DNA of 64,000 nucleotides from Ophiodon elongatus (taxonomy: Eukaryota; Chordata; Actinopteri; Perciformes; Hexagrammidae). The stretch's first letter is position 1; each line of letters begins with the position of its first letter. The stretch is from contig JACSYO010000150.1 in assembly GCA_016806645.1 (NCBI GenBank), positions 2,792,501-2,856,500 of the forward strand, read 5' to 3'. The translations under genes and the position numbers were made by a program. The notes beneath the pieces were generated by a model that worked only from the letters and a program-made list of their open reading frames with translations, had not been told where the DNA came from and made no database searches. Shown here in pieces: positions 13,111 through 25,285 of this stretch.

Positions 13111-13139
13111 GAAGAAGAAGAAGAAGAAGAAGAAGAAGA
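13111..13139 (+). repeat. (GAA)n microsatellite in cxcl14 leader
   Basis: About nine and a half GAA units, roughly 200 bases upstream of the cxcl14 start codon. Confidence 0.9.
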
Positions 13140-13339
13140 CGAAGCAGAAACCCCTCAGCAGCTCCTTCATCTCTGACATCCAAACCGTCCCTGCAAGTGG
13201 ATTTTATTTGCATCTCGAAAGACTTGTGTTGATTTTTGTTCTCCTCCCTGTGTGTTTTCGAGAGTTCGGATTTTTTTTTTGGAGCTTGTTTTTGTTTAAA
13301 ACATAAATATATATATATTTTTGTTTCACCTGTGAAGAC

Positions 13340-13403
13340 ATGCGTCGGTGCACAGCGGTGCTACTTCTGTTAGTGGTGGCCTTGTACGTCCTGAGCACAG
13401 AAG
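13340..13403 (+). CDS. cxcl14: cxcl14 coding exon 1 (signal peptide)
   Basis: ATG at 13340 has G at -3 and no ATG lies between the presumed transcription start (~12,912) and it. The exon encodes MRRCTAVLLLLVVALYVLSTE plus the first base of an alanine codon. The donor AAG/GTAAAA follows at 13404 (phase 1). Confidence 0.93.
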
Positions 13404-16400
13404 GTAAAACTTTAATGTTGTTTGTATTCGTTCATTCTTAATTGGAGTTTGTAATCTGTAACGCTTTGCGTCGAAGTAACGGTGACGTAACTGAAAAACA
13501 AACAAACAGCTGGTGAGACATAGGACGCCTCGTTTACTTTTTCATGTGTGCATGAAGGGAATTAACAAGCTTAAAATATTTTTTTCCCCCGTCCAGAGTT
13601 TGTGAGTAAAGTTGATGCCAACTCGAATCTCCAGCACAGGTTGAGAAAACAACAGCTCAGGGAAAAGGGCCTCCGTGTTTCACAGAATAACTCTGTTGAC
13701 ATCCCCCAACGCGCCACCTGCTTCCATAACTTTATTTGATCTATAAACACTGAGAAGAGCGTAATGTTACCCCACTTTGTTACAACATTGATTTCAGTCT
13801 ATATGGAATACTGTGGTGTGAAAATCAGATGTCATAATGAGCCTTGTTCTGGCATTCACGACCCTTTTTACACCCTGAACACACCACTCTGGGACTCTGC
13901 GATTCTGGCAAGACAAGTGAAGCTCACCATATGTAACTGAAATAATTGAACGCCAATTTTCATGGGAGGGGGGAGGGGAGGGGGGGGGGGGTGATGGAGG
14001 AATGATGGAATGAAAAGCCATCGTTATGAAAAACAGATCTCGAGGAGCACTTTTTGATCAGAAACAACCTGCATAAATTAAATAGAATCTATCTATATAC
14101 TCTGTGGAAAACATATATGCAAATGACTATTGTGTAAATCTACTCGCATGCTGCAGCATCACAGTTTTGGAGCAAAAACTTGGGTAACTGATCACTTGCA
14201 AACAATCAACTTACACGTTGAAAGTCACCTAAATGTCTTCAGTTTTTCGATTAAAAATGTTGTATTATGTCATCACCAAGATGACAGGATATACAGGAGT
14301 AATCGGGTGCATGTCTTTAGGAAGTAGACCCTCTCTCTCCTATAGACTGAAGCCATTTACGCACATAGAAACCCTGTTACACAGCATACATGGATACGTC
14401 CACCTCAGTGTTCGGGTTTGTTGTCCAGTGCGTCTGCGCCGGCTGCTGTGTGGCGCTCGAGACAGATTTAAGGACGGAAAGCAGGTGATGGATGAAGGAA
14501 ACCTTGGACCATCCAGGTCATCGCCTCCCATCACGAATACACAACCCAGCAAAACTCATTTCCTCTGTCATTACTCTGCAGCGTGAAGTCACAACAGCTA
14601 GAGAGCTGGACCTCCAGAAGATGTTGGACTGAAACAAATACATATTTATAGATGTGTGACTGCGCGTTTTAGCCTCCGTTGAAGCTGTTAATATGTCCGT
14701 CCCCAGTGGGGTTGGTTGTTAGTCTGATAGAAGAGCAGCATAAAAAGTGGGATTTCTTGAATCCATTCAGTGTGAATTCATAAATCCTCCTGAGCTGCGT
14801 TGGATAAAATAGTAAATCAGTTCATATTGCTGACGTGCACCCAACAATTTTATGAACTGGCACACAATTTATGAATTACAACTACATCCAAATTGGAAGA
14901 AATCTCACTTTGTTTCGTTTATCATTGAGTCATAATTCGTTAATATTTAAAAATGTTTATATGTGACTTCATCTTTAATTAAAACTAATTAGGACTTTAA
15001 TATTCCTCCGGTTTTCGGTGTGTGATATGAAGATAAACTGAGGGCGGATTCAGAGCTGTGGAATCACACAAACTTAACTTTTCCATCACTTCAGTGTCAC
15101 TGTGACTATAACTTTAACAAGCTGCCACACAATCAGTTTCCATAGAAACCGCAGCATCACAAGTTCATCACGTTAGGTGTTGTGTGACACGCCCGTGTGT
15201 TTGATTCCTCGACAGCCTACAAGTGCAGGTGCACCAGAAAAGGACCAAAGATCAGGTACAAGGATGTGCAGAAGCTGGAGATCAAACCCAAACACCCGTT
15301 CTGCCAGGAGAAGATGATATTGTGAGTGAGACTTTTATTCTCCTTCAGTCTCTCGTTTTCTTCATTCTCTCTTTCTTTCTGCTCGGTATCTTTATAGTTT
15401 GTCTGGTCCATCTCTCCCCTTTCCTTTGCTCTTCTTCCTCTCCTGAATTGTCTTTTCCTTGACCCCTTGACCTTTTCCCACCCATCTCTCTTCATATACC
15501 TGTTTCCCTGTTCTGGCATGCTCTACACGTCATAATGTAACAGTATTTGTACCTGCTTGACATGCAAGATAAACTCCACAGCCGTGACTTCGCCACGACC
15601 ATAAAACATATTTGGCAGCCCTGCGGGAATAATCAAAACATTCTGTCGTCTTTGCTTAAAGCCCTTCGGAGGATTTACGGTGTGATGATTAACTGATGAT
15701 TTATTGCCACCCCCGAAAGTCAGGAGCGAGGAATTGTTTATATACGTTGGACAGGTGGGGAGAAAAGCGACAGAACTTTCCAGAACTTTCTACATGGTAA
15801 TCTAACAAAGGGTCACGCTTAAGTTTCCAGAGAATTATCACACAGTTTAGGATCATGTCACTTATTGTCTCAGAAGTTCTACTTTCCTGGGGGCGATTAT
15901 TGCATCCCAACCCGCTGTCTCACGTACATTTTGAGGTTGCTGGAATGCAGCATGATAACTAGGCCTCTCCTTCCAGAGGGGGGCTCAGAGAGAAAAACTT
16001 TGAATAAATAAACTTTAACATTGCATATAACCTACAGTATGTAGTTGTATATTATTTTTACTATGATCTTCGGTCGACTCTCGGGGATGAAGTTTCATAC
16101 GCGGCCAGAAATGTGAGCCGCAATTTCCGTGTGGAATTCATTTGAAGTTTCATGTCAAAGCGACACGCAGGGACAACAGATGGGGATGTTATGTCAGCCT
16201 CCCCAGAGCCTGTGTTGTGTTCAAGGCACAAACTGTGCTGCCACCTGCTGGCAGATCACAATTTTACACAGAGAACACTGTGAAAAGCTGATCATGGGGA
16301 CTTGACATATGGCACGAATCTGTTTCTTTTAGGGACAAAAATACAAGTCTTTACATTTCATAGTTAAGGCATGGGTCGAGGTTAAGGTGAGGTATAAGGT

Positions 16401-19400
16401 GGATTATACGGTTTACATAAGTGTCCAGGTAATGAATGTTAAATAATGTAATGTCTCTACAAGAGATCAAAATGTTTTGACTGAACACTAGTTACATTTA
16501 AACCCTTTAATTTAAGAATATTTCCTGATGGAAGTTAGATTTATAATACTACAGGGATCCCAAACGATTAGTCTTTTACTCTATTAGTTAATGGATAGAA
16601 AATTATTCTGCAACAATTTTAGTGACGTATTTATCATTTAAATTAGATATCAAGTTAAAAAAAATGATTTACAGTTTGCTGGTTTTTATCTATACTTTCC
16701 AGCTTTAAAGCATTTTAGATTAACTATTTTTGGATTGTGGATTTCAGGCCGTATAAAACAAGCAATTTTAATATGTCGCCCTGGGAACATGTAATGTGCA
16801 TTTTTCATTATTTTGTGACATTTTATTGTGAGGTGATCAATCAAAAAGATAATGAGAACAAAGCAGTTGTTGGAGCCCAAGTATCGTTTTTAAAGTTGAT
16901 GCTCTATAATGGGCAACTATTATTAAAGCAACCTAACATTAAAGTGACAGGTTGATTAAAAGGGTTGTCAGAATAAGTCTGAATAATACACAGAAACTCT
17001 ATTAAAGTTGTAGCGTTTTGCTGCGTGTACACTATGTGTATGTGCCTAAAATTATATTAAAGGAAAGGGAAAATAAATATGCTTGTGTTTTCAAAGACGA
17101 TGCAGCCAGACATGAAGTTGAGGTTTATCAAGCGTGTGGGGGAAATGCAAAAAAAAAAAAAGAAAAAAAGAAAACACACTAGAAGTGCTACAATTGGTCC
17201 ACTTTTACTCCCAGATCTGTTTCTGTGTGAGTGTGTGTTACCCGCCGCACAGCCGTTATTTAAGGCTGCTCTATTAGCATGAGATGGGGGCCACCAGCAG
17301 CTGGTGCCCAGTGAAAAATGAGCCTCAGCGGGCTCCGGAAAGCTCCAGAAACAAGGAGAGCAAGAGAGAAATGAGCAGAGTCCCCCTTCTGGCCTTTGTT
17401 GTGGCCGCTTGGCTTACGGCGCCCAGTTTGGCATTCTGGGCTACCACTCCTGAACCACACACACAAGCCCTGAGCCACAGAGTGACCCTGTTCTCTCCTT
17501 ATTTCTTTTCTTTCGCTCCCTTTTCTCTCCCCTTCTCTTTTCCATTCAGTGTTTTTTTTCCTACTTGATCTCTTTTATAGCCCCCCTTTCACCCTCTTTT
17601 CATTCCTATCCCTCATTATTTATCTCAGTGGTGAACTTTGTCTCTCTTCATCAGTTTCTCTTTTGCTGCCTTTCTCTAAAAGTAATGATGCCACACTATA
17701 TAAACCCACCTTCACAAGTCAAAGTCATGCATTAAAAATGTTGCCAAAGTAAAAATAAACCAGTATTATCAGCAACATGTATTAAAAGTAACTCATTTTA
17801 GAGAGTCATATTGTATTATGGGATTAGTTTAGCTGATTCTAGTGATTAATTATCATCTTAGAAATCATTAAATCATAAATAAGTTGTAGCTGTCAAATTA
17901 ATTCAATAAGAGAGAAAAGTACAATATTTCCCCTTTTGAGTGAAGTGAAGTAGCAGAATAAAGTAGCAGAATATGGAAATACTCAGCTGAAGTGCCCTTC
18001 ACTATCATATTCCTTGCATTCCTCTTTTAACTCGCTCAGAGCCTTTCCTTCCTCCCCCTGTGCTTATGAAACATTTCACTAACCACATTAGAGCCAGTGG
18101 CTGCACTTTGGCTGCCCAGGTGAATGATAATGAGGAGGAACTAAAGCTCAAAGTAACACGGTAATCAGGTTTTTTATTTTCACCTCCGCTGAGTGGCCGC
18201 GGACCAACCGTTCATGGTGCGTTTATCATTATGGGCTCGAAGATATGAGTCCATTGGCATTGCACGCGGACAAAAGCACTTTAATCTGATCTCTGTCAAA
18301 CACACACTCGGAGCTCAGTTCCTCCAGAACAAAGCATGTACAGCTGCCTCTCAGGGGCCAAACAAAGTGGCAACTGAATGAGCAGGAAAATAGATGCAAA
18401 ACTCTTAAACCTAAATCCTTAGAACTACTGAATGCAGCGTTTTGTTTTTTATTGAGAGTCAAGTCTTTTCTCTCCCAGTCAACTTATTTAGCATTCATGG
18501 TTTGGCTGAGCCTTTGAGTGTGTCACTGGATGGAGGGGCCCCATGGCATGCTGGGTGTTTTTCCCACATCTCCCTTGTTTGGCCTGAATGTGCCACATGC
18601 GGGCAGACTGTCTCCACCGTCGCCTTAAGCGGAGGGTTACAGAGAGACCAATTGATTCAATGAACCTCGATGTCACATTTTTCCGCGGCAGCGCCATAAT
18701 ATTCCTCCATTGCCAAGTAACCGGCCGCCGTGGGCGCGATCGTTATTGAATGCGGGTTCAAATTTGGGGCAAAAACATGTCAAATGTGCGACAAAGTGAC
18801 CAGTTTCTATTCAAACGACTCGCACTGCCTTTCAGATTGTTTTAAAAAATAGCCCCCAATCAGTATTTTCACCCCATTCAGCTCCTTTGTAATTCGTACT
18901 GAGAAACTTTCACTTTAACTCGGCTCCTGTGGATCTCACCCTCCTCTCACACTATTGAAGACAACACCGTTGTCCATTTCTCCAAACGTACTGTGCAGCC
19001 TAATTAAACTGTTTTGGAGCCAAATTATTGGTGTCAAAATGTAAAATATTTATTGCTTATTATCTACATTTTCTTTCCTCTAAATCACTCTACAGTAGCA
19101 AGCAATTTGTGGTACCATGGTGTTATTAGTGAATATATGGAAATACCATTGTGTTATGAGTGAATATATGGAAATACCATTGTGTTATGAGTGAATATAT
19201 GGAAAGTTCGGCCTGCTGTCTTGTTATTTGGACAACATTAGTGTTTATTATCATGTTATTAATTTCTGGAGCAGAATAACTTGCTGAACCCTACACACTT
19301 AACTTGAACTGCCATAAGAGTGCATAAGATTATGAATGAATTTGTATTCTTATATTTTGGTAATAACATTCGATCGTTTCACTTTTTTCTTGTTTGCTCG

Positions 19401-19706
19401 TCCTCCCAGTGTGACGATGGAGAACGTGGCTCGGTTCAAAGGGCAGGAGTATTGTCTGCATCCCAAACTTCAGAGCACCAAGAATCTGGTCAAGTGGTTC
19501 CGCATCTGGAAGGACAAGCACAGGTAATAATCATATAGTCGTTTGTTTTACCAGTGTTTTAATTCCTAGTATATCTTACGCCCTCTGTTTTTTTTATGTT
19601 ATGTGTGTTCGTAGCTGAGGGGTTAAGATGCATTGTCTTGAAGGCTAAGCCCAGAGAAAACATTTAAAACTTCAGAAGCTGAAGACAAAAGAGTCAATGA
19701 GTGTCG

Positions 19707-19746
<40 letters not shown>

Positions 19747-20628
19747 TTTTAATTTTTTTATAATTTATTTATATATTCTTATAAATATTGTTGTGGCTGT
19801 TCTAGCTGGCTCTTGTCTGCATGCAGTTTGCAAAAATAACATTCAAATCATGCTACAAATGACTATGACGACAATAGTTATCATTAAAAGCAGCTATAGT
19901 CAATATTTACAATGGATCAAATGTGTTATGTGTTACGTAACCGTTATCACCCGACTGTGCAGTTCCCCTCAGCTCCACCGAGCTTTATAGTGTCTTTCTT
20001 TGTTGTTTTTTTGACATATATCATCGAAAGAGTCAGATATTTCTCTCAGGGGTCAGTAGAGACCAAAACCTACTGACTAAAGGGAGAGTTAACTATTGGA
20101 TTTACGTTCATCAGATGACAAGAAACACAACTCAAAATGAATGCTAATCTCGCTCCAAGACAACTGCATCACAGCGTGTTTCTGCTGTTTATATAATGAG
20201 ACACATTTAGTAAGACACGACACTAAAAGACTCATGATCCATGTCAGCGTCGGATTCTCTCCTATTAGATTCCCGTAACTCTTTCTGCTCCGCCAACCAC
20301 ACAACCCTGCCCTAGACCTCTCCCTGTGGTTAATCTGTGATGCTTTATTGATTTGTTTTATTGAAATTTCTCCCCTCATTTGCCCTCCACCACGGGGATG
20401 TGAGAGGTCAGGGTCAGACACAGACACAAAAAAAAAAACCAATACAACAGAACATTTGCAGGGTGATAAACCCGATGTCCTTCCACTTCTATCCACAAGG
20501 CCAACAAATGAAATACAAGAAACTCAAGGACAACACCTGCTGAAGGAGGCAGAAGACTTAACAAATATTTTAAATGACAAAGAAATTAACTCTTCTTTTG
20601 CTTCTTCCTCAGGGTCTATGAAGCCTAA
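13340..20628 (+). CDS. cxcl14: CXC chemokine ligand 14, complete, spliced from four exons
   Basis: Secreted chemokine of the CXCL14 (BRAK) family, which acts outside the cell on leukocyte and epithelial targets. Coding exons are 13340-13403, 15216-15321, 19410-19523 and 20613-20628. All introns are GT/AG and the joined frame is open for 300 nt, giving 99 residues, the usual length counted from the equivalent start. Residues 1-22 are a hydrophobic signal peptide (leucine/valine-rich core, ending STEA). The mature protein starts YKCRCTRKGPKIRY, with one residue between the first two cysteines; two more cysteines lie in PFCQEK and EYCLHPKL. The stretch CLHPKLQSTKNLVKWF and the ending HRVYEA are CXCL14 signatures. 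The segment that reads VSRYR in mammals reads VARFK here. The nearest gene is fam13b, downstream on the same strand. The short last coding exon (five residues) is typical of the family. I am very sure of the identity. Confidence 0.97.
13404..15215 (+). other. cxcl14: cxcl14 intron 1
   Basis: 1,812 bases, GT..AG. It holds a G-rich tract at 13964-13991 with quadruplex potential. No other coding sequence was seen. Confidence 0.85.
13964..13991 (+). other. G-rich tract with G-quadruplex pattern
   Basis: Four or more runs of at least three G separated by single A bases, on the coding strand of cxcl14 intron 1. Confidence 0.6.
15216..15321 (+). CDS. cxcl14: cxcl14 coding exon 2 (CXC motif)
   Basis: Acceptor CTCGACAG ends at 15215 and donor GTGAGTGAG starts at 15322. 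The exon completes Ala22 and encodes the mature N-terminus with the C-R-C motif, the basic TRKGPKIRY segment and the third cysteine in PFCQEKM. It ends two bases into a codon. Confidence 0.96.
16562..16650 (-). repeat. Fragment of a teleost 'GGGCTGCAAC' interspersed repeat
   Basis: The ATTAGTC / AGAAAATTATTCTGCAACAATTTT arrangement matches, in reverse orientation, an abundant teleost repeat that I recall. A longer copy is at 28027-28345. Family assignment is from memory. Confidence 0.4.
17700..17990 (+). repeat. Degraded teleost AAGTA-rich interspersed repeat
   Basis: Contains GCATTAAAAATGTTGCCAAAG, AGAAAAGTACAATATTTCCC and GGAAATACTCAG segments. These align in order with parts of the repeat at 24551-25168, same orientation. 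Probably a non-autonomous transposon; class not determined. Confidence 0.5.
19115..19205 (+). repeat. 31-bp tandem repeat, nearly three copies
   Basis: A unit of 31 bases beginning GAATATATGG and ending GTTATGAGT is repeated with few changes, about 200 bases before cxcl14 exon 3. Confidence 0.85.
19410..19523 (+). CDS. cxcl14: cxcl14 coding exon 3 (chemokine core and C-terminal helix)
   Basis: Acceptor TCCTCCCAG ends at 19409; donor GTAATA starts at 19524. The exon encodes the beta strands with the fourth cysteine (QEYCLHPKL) and the C-terminal helix (VKWFRIWKDKH). This is the part of the gene most similar to other vertebrate CXCL14. Confidence 0.97.
19524..20612 (+). other. cxcl14: cxcl14 intron 3
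   Basis: 1,089 bases, GT..AG. Carries a (TA)n tract at 19708-19744; nothing else recognised. Confidence 0.85.
19708..19744 (+). repeat. (TA)n microsatellite
   Basis: Pure alternating TA of about 37 bases in cxcl14 intron 3. Confidence 0.95.
20613..20628 (+). CDS. cxcl14: cxcl14 coding exon 4 (C-terminal residues and stop)
   Basis: Acceptor CTTCTTCCTCAG ends at 20612. The joined codon is Arg, followed by Val-Tyr-Glu-Ala and TAA at 20626-20628. The human ending, as I recall it, is RVYEE, so the short terminal exon is conserved. Confidence 0.92.
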
Positions 20629-21498
20629 AACCTCCGCACATGTGGATCAAGTGAGACAACAAAAAAAAAGACGACAATACCACCAGGACTGTTTTTTTGC
20701 TAAGTACAAGATGTGATCTGCAATCGAACTGTACTTCTTCCCTCTTCTGCCTGTGATCTGTCGAGCATCTTTAGTTCGTATATATATATATATATATAAG
20801 CTGGTGGGCTCGTTTTTAGTTCCAGTCACTCACCGCTCCAGTCTTTGCAACTGTAGTTATAGTTGTCATATAGTGGACGAGCGACCACCATCTGTGTTCA
20901 CACAGTTGTAGGTTTGTTCAGTTGTAACTTAAAGGGACTTCTCTTCTGCTTTTAGGCTTCTTTCAAAGTGAAGAATGTGTCATTCTGAAGAAACGGGCAA
21001 ACCTTCCTTTAAACAAAAAAAGAAAAAAAAAAAAATATATATATATACAGTGTGGGTGTTTCAGTTTTTTTCACTACTCTGTTTTCACTATGACAGTTAA
21101 GATATTTGTACAATGGCCACATTTAGGAGCTGTTCAAGAGGTTGTAGTCAAAATGTAGCGATAAAGCTCCTCAATGAATCTGAGGTCGGAGGTTGCTATT
21201 CAGTCAGATAGAGGAGCTCTACCACTGTGTGTGTTTACCATGTCCATGTCATGTGTGTCAAACAAAAACTACTCTGCAGCATCCATTTAGTAAAATAGTA
21301 TCTAATTAACTGGCAGAGTGTAGTTTCAATAGATATTAAAGAATACAAATAGCTCATTTGTGCCGTCCTTGCATACAGTGGATTTTAAACCATTGGAGTT
21401 CATTAGAAAAACTTGATCATTAAATACACTAAGAAAGCAACAAAGGACTATCTTTTATGTACTTTTACTGGTTGAAAAGTTTTTTAGTTCCATCTTGA

Positions 21499-21504
21499 AA
21501 TAAA
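21499..21504 (+). terminator. cxcl14: Candidate poly(A) signal of cxcl14
   Basis: AATAAA about 870 bases after the stop. A second one lies at 21709-21714. Which is used cannot be told from sequence. Confidence 0.4.
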
Positions 21505-21708
21505 TGTGTAACGAAGCAATATCTCATACAAACTGCCTACATGATTGTTGTATTGAGCGACGTATTATAGCACCCTGAAGGGATAAGGCTGGTGGTATTC
21601 TAGTATTGTGTTAATGTAAACATATATCCCATGGAAATATTCATAATCAACCATGTCTGTGGCTCATTCGTTCCTATTGAAGATGTACATTTATAAAAAC
21701 AAGTCAGG

Positions 21709-21714
21709 AATAAA
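21709..21714 (+). terminator. cxcl14: Alternative poly(A) signal of cxcl14
   Basis: AATAAA about 1.08 kb after the stop codon. Confidence 0.35.
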
Positions 21715-21730
21715 TGCTAAAACATATTTT

Positions 21731-24550
21731 TTGGAGAAACAAGCTCTATCAGGCCTTGGATGCAAACAATACTTGTCAATCAGATGGATTCATTGTTGTT
21801 TTTTATTTTTCATCTATCGTGGGATTTATTGACAATAACAAAAGTAAAGAATATTATCATACTTATCACTTAAAATGGGCTCTGAACTGCGTCATTATTT
21901 TAAGGTGATGATATTCTGCTCTTTTGCGATCTTATCTCTCCTCCTGTAGCTCTCTTGAACAATAACTGTCATATTATTCTGTATGCTGTGGATACACTTG
22001 GTAATAATGACTGTTGGGTGTTGTTTTGTTGCCACCAAACAGAATTCACACACAACTATATCTGCATATATACAAAAACACTACGTTTCCTTTACCTTTT
22101 TGAAGAATGTGCATTGCTCTTGTTTTATATCGTATATATCAATATATATAAAAAAAAAAATCATTTTGTAAATGGACCAGTATAGCCTATATGTTAGTGA
22201 GAATGAATTCACCTTAAGACTTTATTGCGTCGTGTATATTGTATTACTGCATTATAGTTGTTTTTTTGCTATTTAAATCTTGGTTTGGTAACAGATATCT
22301 GGAGGCTGAGGTTTTGGACCGGCCCACCAAACACACAGTCAAACATTCCACTGAGTGTAAAACAATAAACACAGCAATAAAGTGTCTATAGAGCAGCTCA
22401 TGTTTGCTTTTGATTGACTGGACTTTCATAGAAAACTGAAACAAAGGAGGAACAGTGCTGTTGCAGATAAAGAGGAAGGAAGCTGGAGCGCTTTCAAACT
22501 GAAGTGCTGTGAGACGAGCAGTCCACCAGGTGGCGGTACAGACCAACTGGTTTTTATCTGGCGAAGAGCAGGAGACAGTAATTGTAACAGATGTTTAGAG
22601 TAAACAACACAGGGATAGTTTAGCTGTAATGTAAATATTTCAGTGATTGGGGTTTGGATACATATTGTGCATACTTGTATATACAGAAAGAAACTAATTA
22701 ACGCGTACATGTAGAGGTAATATAGACTAAAATATCACTATTAAAATTTCCTGGGCAGCTGTTTATAAAGTCAATGTCAGAAAAATTGTTGATTTCAAGA
22801 ATCCTAGAGAGGATAATTATACATTTTATGACTTTATCTTTATTTAAAAGACAGCGCATTAATCAAATTTCTTTGTCATCGACAGGTGGACACATGACAG
22901 TGGTTTCACAAATAATATTAAATGTTATTTATGAATGGAGAAAAATAAAATGTTTATGGCAGTGTTTTGAATTTCAGATTAACTAAATCTAAGCCTGACA
23001 AAGTGTGTTTACCGGCATAATGTGTAAAACTGTAACAAATGTAAAAATGTTTTTAGGTAGCGTAAAGACTGTTGAGTACTTAAATAAAACATAAAGAATG
23101 TCTCAGGTTAGTTATTCTGCTGAATACCTGACAGATTAATATAAAATAGTTACAATATATAGTATAGTACAATGTAATGTACACTATTTTCCTCTGTGCA
23201 GTGAGCTTCATGTATTCAACACCAGGGATTCACATTCAGAAAAACAACATGTTTCAGTAGTTTACAACTGTTTGTTGATCATTAGAATGACGGCTTAATA
23301 ATTACCGGTAAATAATGTGAATATTAACAGTAATTATAAGCCTCGGGGATGAGGGTCACATGGTTTTTAATGCAGACTATCATTATTTATTACAGAACCA
23401 GCGTTTACAATACCATTTGGAAGATCTTTTATGGCATAACATTGATCGTTTTCAGCTATCAGTGTTACTTTATAGCCACCATAATGTCATACAACTGTTT
23501 TAATACTGTATAGCTTTTACTCAGACAGGCAGACAATCTTTTACTTGATTGTTTATTGATTTTTAAGGATGTTTTTCTTAACTGGGGGAGGTGGAGGGTG
23601 AAGGGGGGGGAGGAACAGGAGGAGTGTCTGATGTCCAACCTGAGCTGAACAAGCAGCAGCCTCGCTCGCTGTGACACTTCGTCTTCTTGTGCACCCAGCT
23701 CCACATAAACCCACTTCTTCTCCTCTCCGCTGCCATCTTGAAAATCTGTTCCTCCACCTGGTTCACCTTTCTCGGGTATGCAATCTTTGGTTGTCTGTCG
23801 AAGACGTCGGCTATCAGATTGTCTTTGTAGTGGATGGGACTCTTCTGTAATTCAGAACACATTTACATGGGCCGACCGTAAACCAGGGGTGTTCAGGGGC
23901 CCCTGGGGTCCTGAGACAGCTGCCCACTCTGCTCTCTGCCCTCAGTGGGTTTCCTCTTCTTCCAGAGGACTTATGTTCTTTTGCACAATGTAGTTGAAGG
24001 TTAAGGCCCAGTTCATACCCCCACCCCCCTCACACACACACAGAGCTCTAAGTACTAAACCCTTGCAGGCATTAATACACATCACCTCTGAGAGTCAGCG
24101 TAAAGGCGTCATTTCACTCGAATAGCTTCTGAATTGCCCCTCCACCCTCCACACCTTGGCTATGTCCAACAATTTTCTAACCTGCTGATCCGACATTTTC
24201 ACTTCACTCAGCAGTGTGGAGGTGAGGACATGCGATTTATTTTACTTCCTGATGTGATATAAGCTCGTTAGGTGGAACATGGAGGGCCTATGTTTTCCTT
24301 CTAAATGGGGTTTCACATTTGGTGCATGGGTGACTAACCGAACGGGCCTACTGGGGCCAGGCCCCGGGGGCCTGGGGGCTCAAGGGGCCCCTAAGCCAGA
24401 GCCTCTGGTTTTCAAAGGTCACAGTCATTGCTGTACATAAAAGAAACCGTCATGCTACATTCTAAGTGAGTGTTAACCCCCTGCTGTTCACCTGTAGGAC
24501 TTCAAGAGTGGTGTACTTTGTAATCAGTCAAAACTAAATGCACAACAACC
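21731..24550. other. Spacer between cxcl14 and fam13b
   Basis: No gene seen. AT-rich to about 23,500, then a GC-richer part with G/C runs around 23,600 and 24,350-24,400 (GGGGCC-type words). Confidence 0.55.
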
Positions 24551-25168
24551 GAGGTGGTAGAAGTATGCAGATCTTTTACTGAAGAAAAAGTAGCAATACC
24601 ACAGTGTAGAAATACTCTGTTACAAAATAAAAGTCTTACTTTTGCCAAAGTAAAAGTACAAAAGATAAAAGTAGTCATTATGTTGCAGACATTAAATATT
24701 GGCGGTTATCTATTTATTAATTAATTTTTTTACAATACTGCCCGGTAAGTTGTGAATTTCACCAAGGGGTCTTATCTTAACCGTAATAATACATTATCAT
24801 GAATGTGTTGATAGATAGATAGACAGTTAGTTACATTATACATTTTGTTTTGCTACAGCAGCATTTATACATACAAGTAAAGCAATATTAAATGTAAAAA
24901 TTCACAATATATAAAATAAATAGAATAGAATAATATTAAATTAAAATATTTAATTTAATTTAATTAACTAACAAAACGTTGATTATATTTTATTTTTAAA
25001 ATATAATATAATATAATATTATTATTATAAATATTATTTTATTATTAACCTGAATGTACAAAGTCCCTAAAGTAATGTAGTGAAGTAAAAAGTAAAATAT
25101 TTTGCCTCTGAAGTGTAAAGATAAAAGTAGCAGCACCTCAAAATTGTACTTAAATGCAGTACTTAGTC
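24551..25168 (+). repeat. Teleost AAGTA-rich interspersed repeat
   Basis: The left part has AAGTATGCAGATCTTTTACT and ACCACAGTGTAGAAATACTC. The right part has TGTAGTGAAGTAAAAAGTA and CAAAATTGTACTTAAATGC. A very AT-rich centre separates them. I recognise this as an abundant teleost repeat; a degraded second copy is at 17700-17990. Class uncertain. Confidence 0.6.
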
Positions 25169-25285
25169 ACTCTCTACATAATTTATGACGTAGACTACTG
25201 AGTTGGTTAAACTTCAATAGAGACACACAAAAAAAGATGAAAGAAACATTTTCCCTGTTGGTATGTGAGAAGTTAGCTGTCCACT

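Larger units (their letters stand above)
12912..13339 (+). other. cxcl14: Probable cxcl14 5' UTR
   Basis: About 428 bases from the TATA-predicted start to the ATG. It contains a (GA)32 tract, a GAA tract and an AT-rich run just before the ATG, but no upstream ATG. The left boundary is inferred from the TATA box only. Confidence 0.5.
15322..19409 (+). other. cxcl14: cxcl14 intron 2
   Basis: 4,088 bases, GT..AG. Contains fragments of two teleost interspersed repeats (16562-16650 and about 17700-17990) and a 31-bp tandem repeat (about 19115-19205). No other gene was recognised. A GC-richer stretch around 18,100-18,800 stands out from the AT-rich surroundings but has no open reading frame of note. 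Confidence 0.85.
20629..21730 (+). other. cxcl14: Probable cxcl14 3' UTR
   Basis: Noncoding sequence after the stop, with AATAAA at 21499-21504 and 21709-21714. The true end is unknown. A TA tract (20779-20798) lies in its first part. Confidence 0.5.

Noticed and set aside
12510..13232. 240-residue open frame on + across the cxcl14 leader (and 150-169-residue frames on -)
   Set aside because: The length comes from the GA, GAA and CA tracts, which lack stops. It ends before the real cxcl14 ATG and encodes low-complexity runs.
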